Source: G963422745 sp963422745 (GTDB lineage: Bacteria; Actinomycetota; Acidimicrobiia; Acidimicrobiales; Aldehydirespiratoraceae). Taken from it: a stretch of 64,000 bases of DNA. The translations under genes and the position numbers were made by a program. The notes under the pieces are model-generated. The model worked only from the letters and a program-made list of their open reading frames with translations. It ran no database searches and had not been told where the DNA came from. Positions 62,963 to 64,000 of the stretch are shown here, piece after piece; the first letter of the stretch is position 1, and each line of letters opens with the position of its first letter. The stretch covers positions 2,542,001 through 2,606,000 of the forward strand of contig OY730477.1 of the NCBI GenBank assembly GCA_963422745.1, in the 5' to 3' direction.

Positions 62963-63676
62963 ATGACCGACACGAGACGGCTCCCAAAGTACTACCGGGT
63001 CAAGGAGGCGATCGTGGAAGAGATCGCTGGCCTTCGACCCGGCTCGCCACTTTCTGATGAGCGAACGCTCGCTTCGGCGTTCGAGACCTCCCGCACCACC
63101 GTTCGCCAGGCACTCCAGGAGCTTTTTCGGGAGGGCCGCATCATGAGGCACCAGGGGCGAGGAACATTCGTAGCGGAGCCGAAGCTCACCCTCCCGCTAC
63201 GGCTCTCCTCCCACACCGAGGAGATGCACAGGCTAGGCATTCGGCCCGGCTCAAGGGTTCTGTCGGTTGGCGATCAGAACGCCGATGAGAGGGCTGCGGT
63301 AGCGTTGGGGCTCGTTGCCGACGACCCGCTCACAGTCATCTCCCGCGTTCGCCTTGCCGATGACATCCCCCTCGCTCTGGAACTTACTCATCTGTCCAAG
63401 GAACGGTTCGCGGGTATCGCCAGGTTCGTCAACGACCATGTCTCGCTCTATGAGATCCTCGCCAGCGAGTACGACGTGACTCCCGCACACGCGTTGGAAA
63501 CCATTGAAACCGCTCCCGGAACCCCTGAGGAGACAGAGCTGCTCGACACCGAGATCGGTGCACCCATGCTGCTCATGACCCGCCAGTCCTTCGACGCGAA
63601 CGGCGACGCGTTCGAATACGTCAGATCCGTCTACCGCGGCGATCGTTATCGATTCATCACCAAACTCGCCACCTGA
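62963..63676 (+). CDS. GntR-family regulator with UTRA domain (DasR/NagR-like)
   Basis: 237 residues from ATG 62963, behind GAGGAGG. The winged helix reads LPKYYRVKEAI, PLSDERTLASAFETSRTTVRQALQEL and GRGTFVAEPK; the rest is a UTRA effector domain (LSKERFAGIARFVND, RSVYRGDRYRF). The family senses phosphorylated amino sugars such as GlcN-6-P or GlcNAc-6-P, which are products of the divergent operon. A TGGTCTAGACCA operator in the shared intergenic region makes auto- and cross-regulation very likely. Confidence 0.9.
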   Translation: MTDTRRLPKYYRVKEAIVEEIAGLRPGSPLSDERTLASAFETSRTTVRQALQELFREGRIMRHQGRGTFVAEPKLTLPLRLSSHTEEMHRLGIRPGSRVLSVGDQNADERAAVALGLVADDPLTVISRVRLADDIPLALELTHLSKERFAGIARFVNDHVSLYEILASEYDVTPAHALETIETAPGTPEETELLDTEIGAPMLLMTRQSFDANGDAFEYVRSVYRGDRYRFITKLAT

Positions 63677-64000
63677 CCTCACCCCCGGGGGTCGTACATT
63701 GAACACGATTCCCCACCAAGCTCACCACCTGACCTCCCCCCCCCCCCCGGTCGTACAACGAGCAGCTCCGTTGGTTCGAATCGCCCGGTGGTGCGGCCGC
63801 TCTTCATCAGCGGGTCGAGAATCGGCCGACGTGCTATACCGCTGCGCAGGGAGGTCGAGCTTCTGTTGGTGGGGCGGGCGAAGTCCGTTCAACCGACCTG
63901 CCCGCGACTACGGCGCTCACTCCCCCGCCATGTGCAGTTGATGAGGCAGAAGTGTTCCAGGTTTGGCGCCCATCAACTGATCCGAAATCGGCGAGAGCAG
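63677..64000. other. Gene-poor end of the window with a duplicated gene 3' end and C13 tract
   Basis: The word CACCTGACCTC followed by a C-rich run, GGTCGTACA appears at 63669-63698 and again at 63724-63757, the second with 13 C (63736-63748). The first copy includes the CCCCCGGGGG palindrome right after the regulator's stop. No gene convincingly starts here. Confidence 0.5.

Noticed and set aside
63760..63800. tRNA-like T-arm (GGTTCGAATC)
   Set aside because: The flanking bases do not pair as a T stem and no acceptor, D or anticodon arm could be drawn.

Overview
The window looks like a chromosomal accessory region of a high-GC actinomycete-type bacterium. Two things point there. A GntR/UTRA regulator sits beside a perfect TGGTCTAGACCA palindrome, which matches the core of the DasR-type (dre) operator of Actinomycetota. 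A DUF2510-RDD membrane protein, a combination common in actinobacteria, is also present. The genus cannot be named from the sequence; a deep lineage such as Acidimicrobiia is only a guess. The surface-protein regions look less GC-rich than the rest by eye.

Layout. (1) 1-1.1 kb: tail of a coiled-coil membrane protein and a decayed VapBC-like toxin-antitoxin pair. (2) 1.4-8.6 kb: two large exported proteins, a protease-like FN3 protein that lost its catalytic serine and an LRR/cadherin-like/FN3 mosaic. (3) 8.7-24.6 kb: a long minus-strand defence cluster. SspA-SspB-SspC-SspD type DNA phosphorothioation genes are followed, with overlapping stops and starts, by an alpha-CTD/sigma-region-4 fusion, a PLD-nuclease/SF2-helicase, a 67-residue protein, a DndD/Rad50-like ATPase and a small protein. 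An XRE/ImmA-IrrE pair lies beyond. (4) 25.2-31.9 kb, plus strand: an AAA/DUF4143 protein, then a tight four-gene set of a PP-loop (PAPS-reductase-like) protein, a GHKL ATPase and two unrecognised proteins. This set is the best candidate for an undescribed system. (5) 32.1-42.6 kb: trypsin-like FN3 secreted proteins shaped by a roughly 4 kb tandem duplication, with repeat arrays, gene fragments and an RDD protein. (6) 42.8-53.9 kb: a PadR regulator, remnants, an RHH/PIN toxin-antitoxin pair and a second minus-strand island (zinc-ribbon DNA methylase, ParB-like protein, SNF2 helicase, DUF3883 protein). The island ends in an ImmA/IrrE-chagasin fusion beside a broken C1 papain-like peptidase. (7) 54-63.7 kb: a coherent cell-wall amino-sugar recycling operon (peptide-type ABC importer, MurQ, NagA, AnmK) divergent from its probable DasR/NagR-like regulator.

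How the parts work together. In region 3, SspA-D should place sulfur on DNA and the downstream nuclease/helicase/ATPase genes are the likely discriminating effectors. In region 7 an ABC importer would bring in muropeptide- or amino-sugar-containing ligands; AnmK, MurQ and NagA would convert anhydro-MurNAc through MurNAc-6-P and GlcNAc-6-P to GlcN-6-P. Several genes (VapB, VapC, the PP-loop gene, the C1 peptidase) carry single-base frame breaks and there are several long C/G homopolymers. Each break could be real decay, phase variation or a sequencing error; raw reads would settle which.
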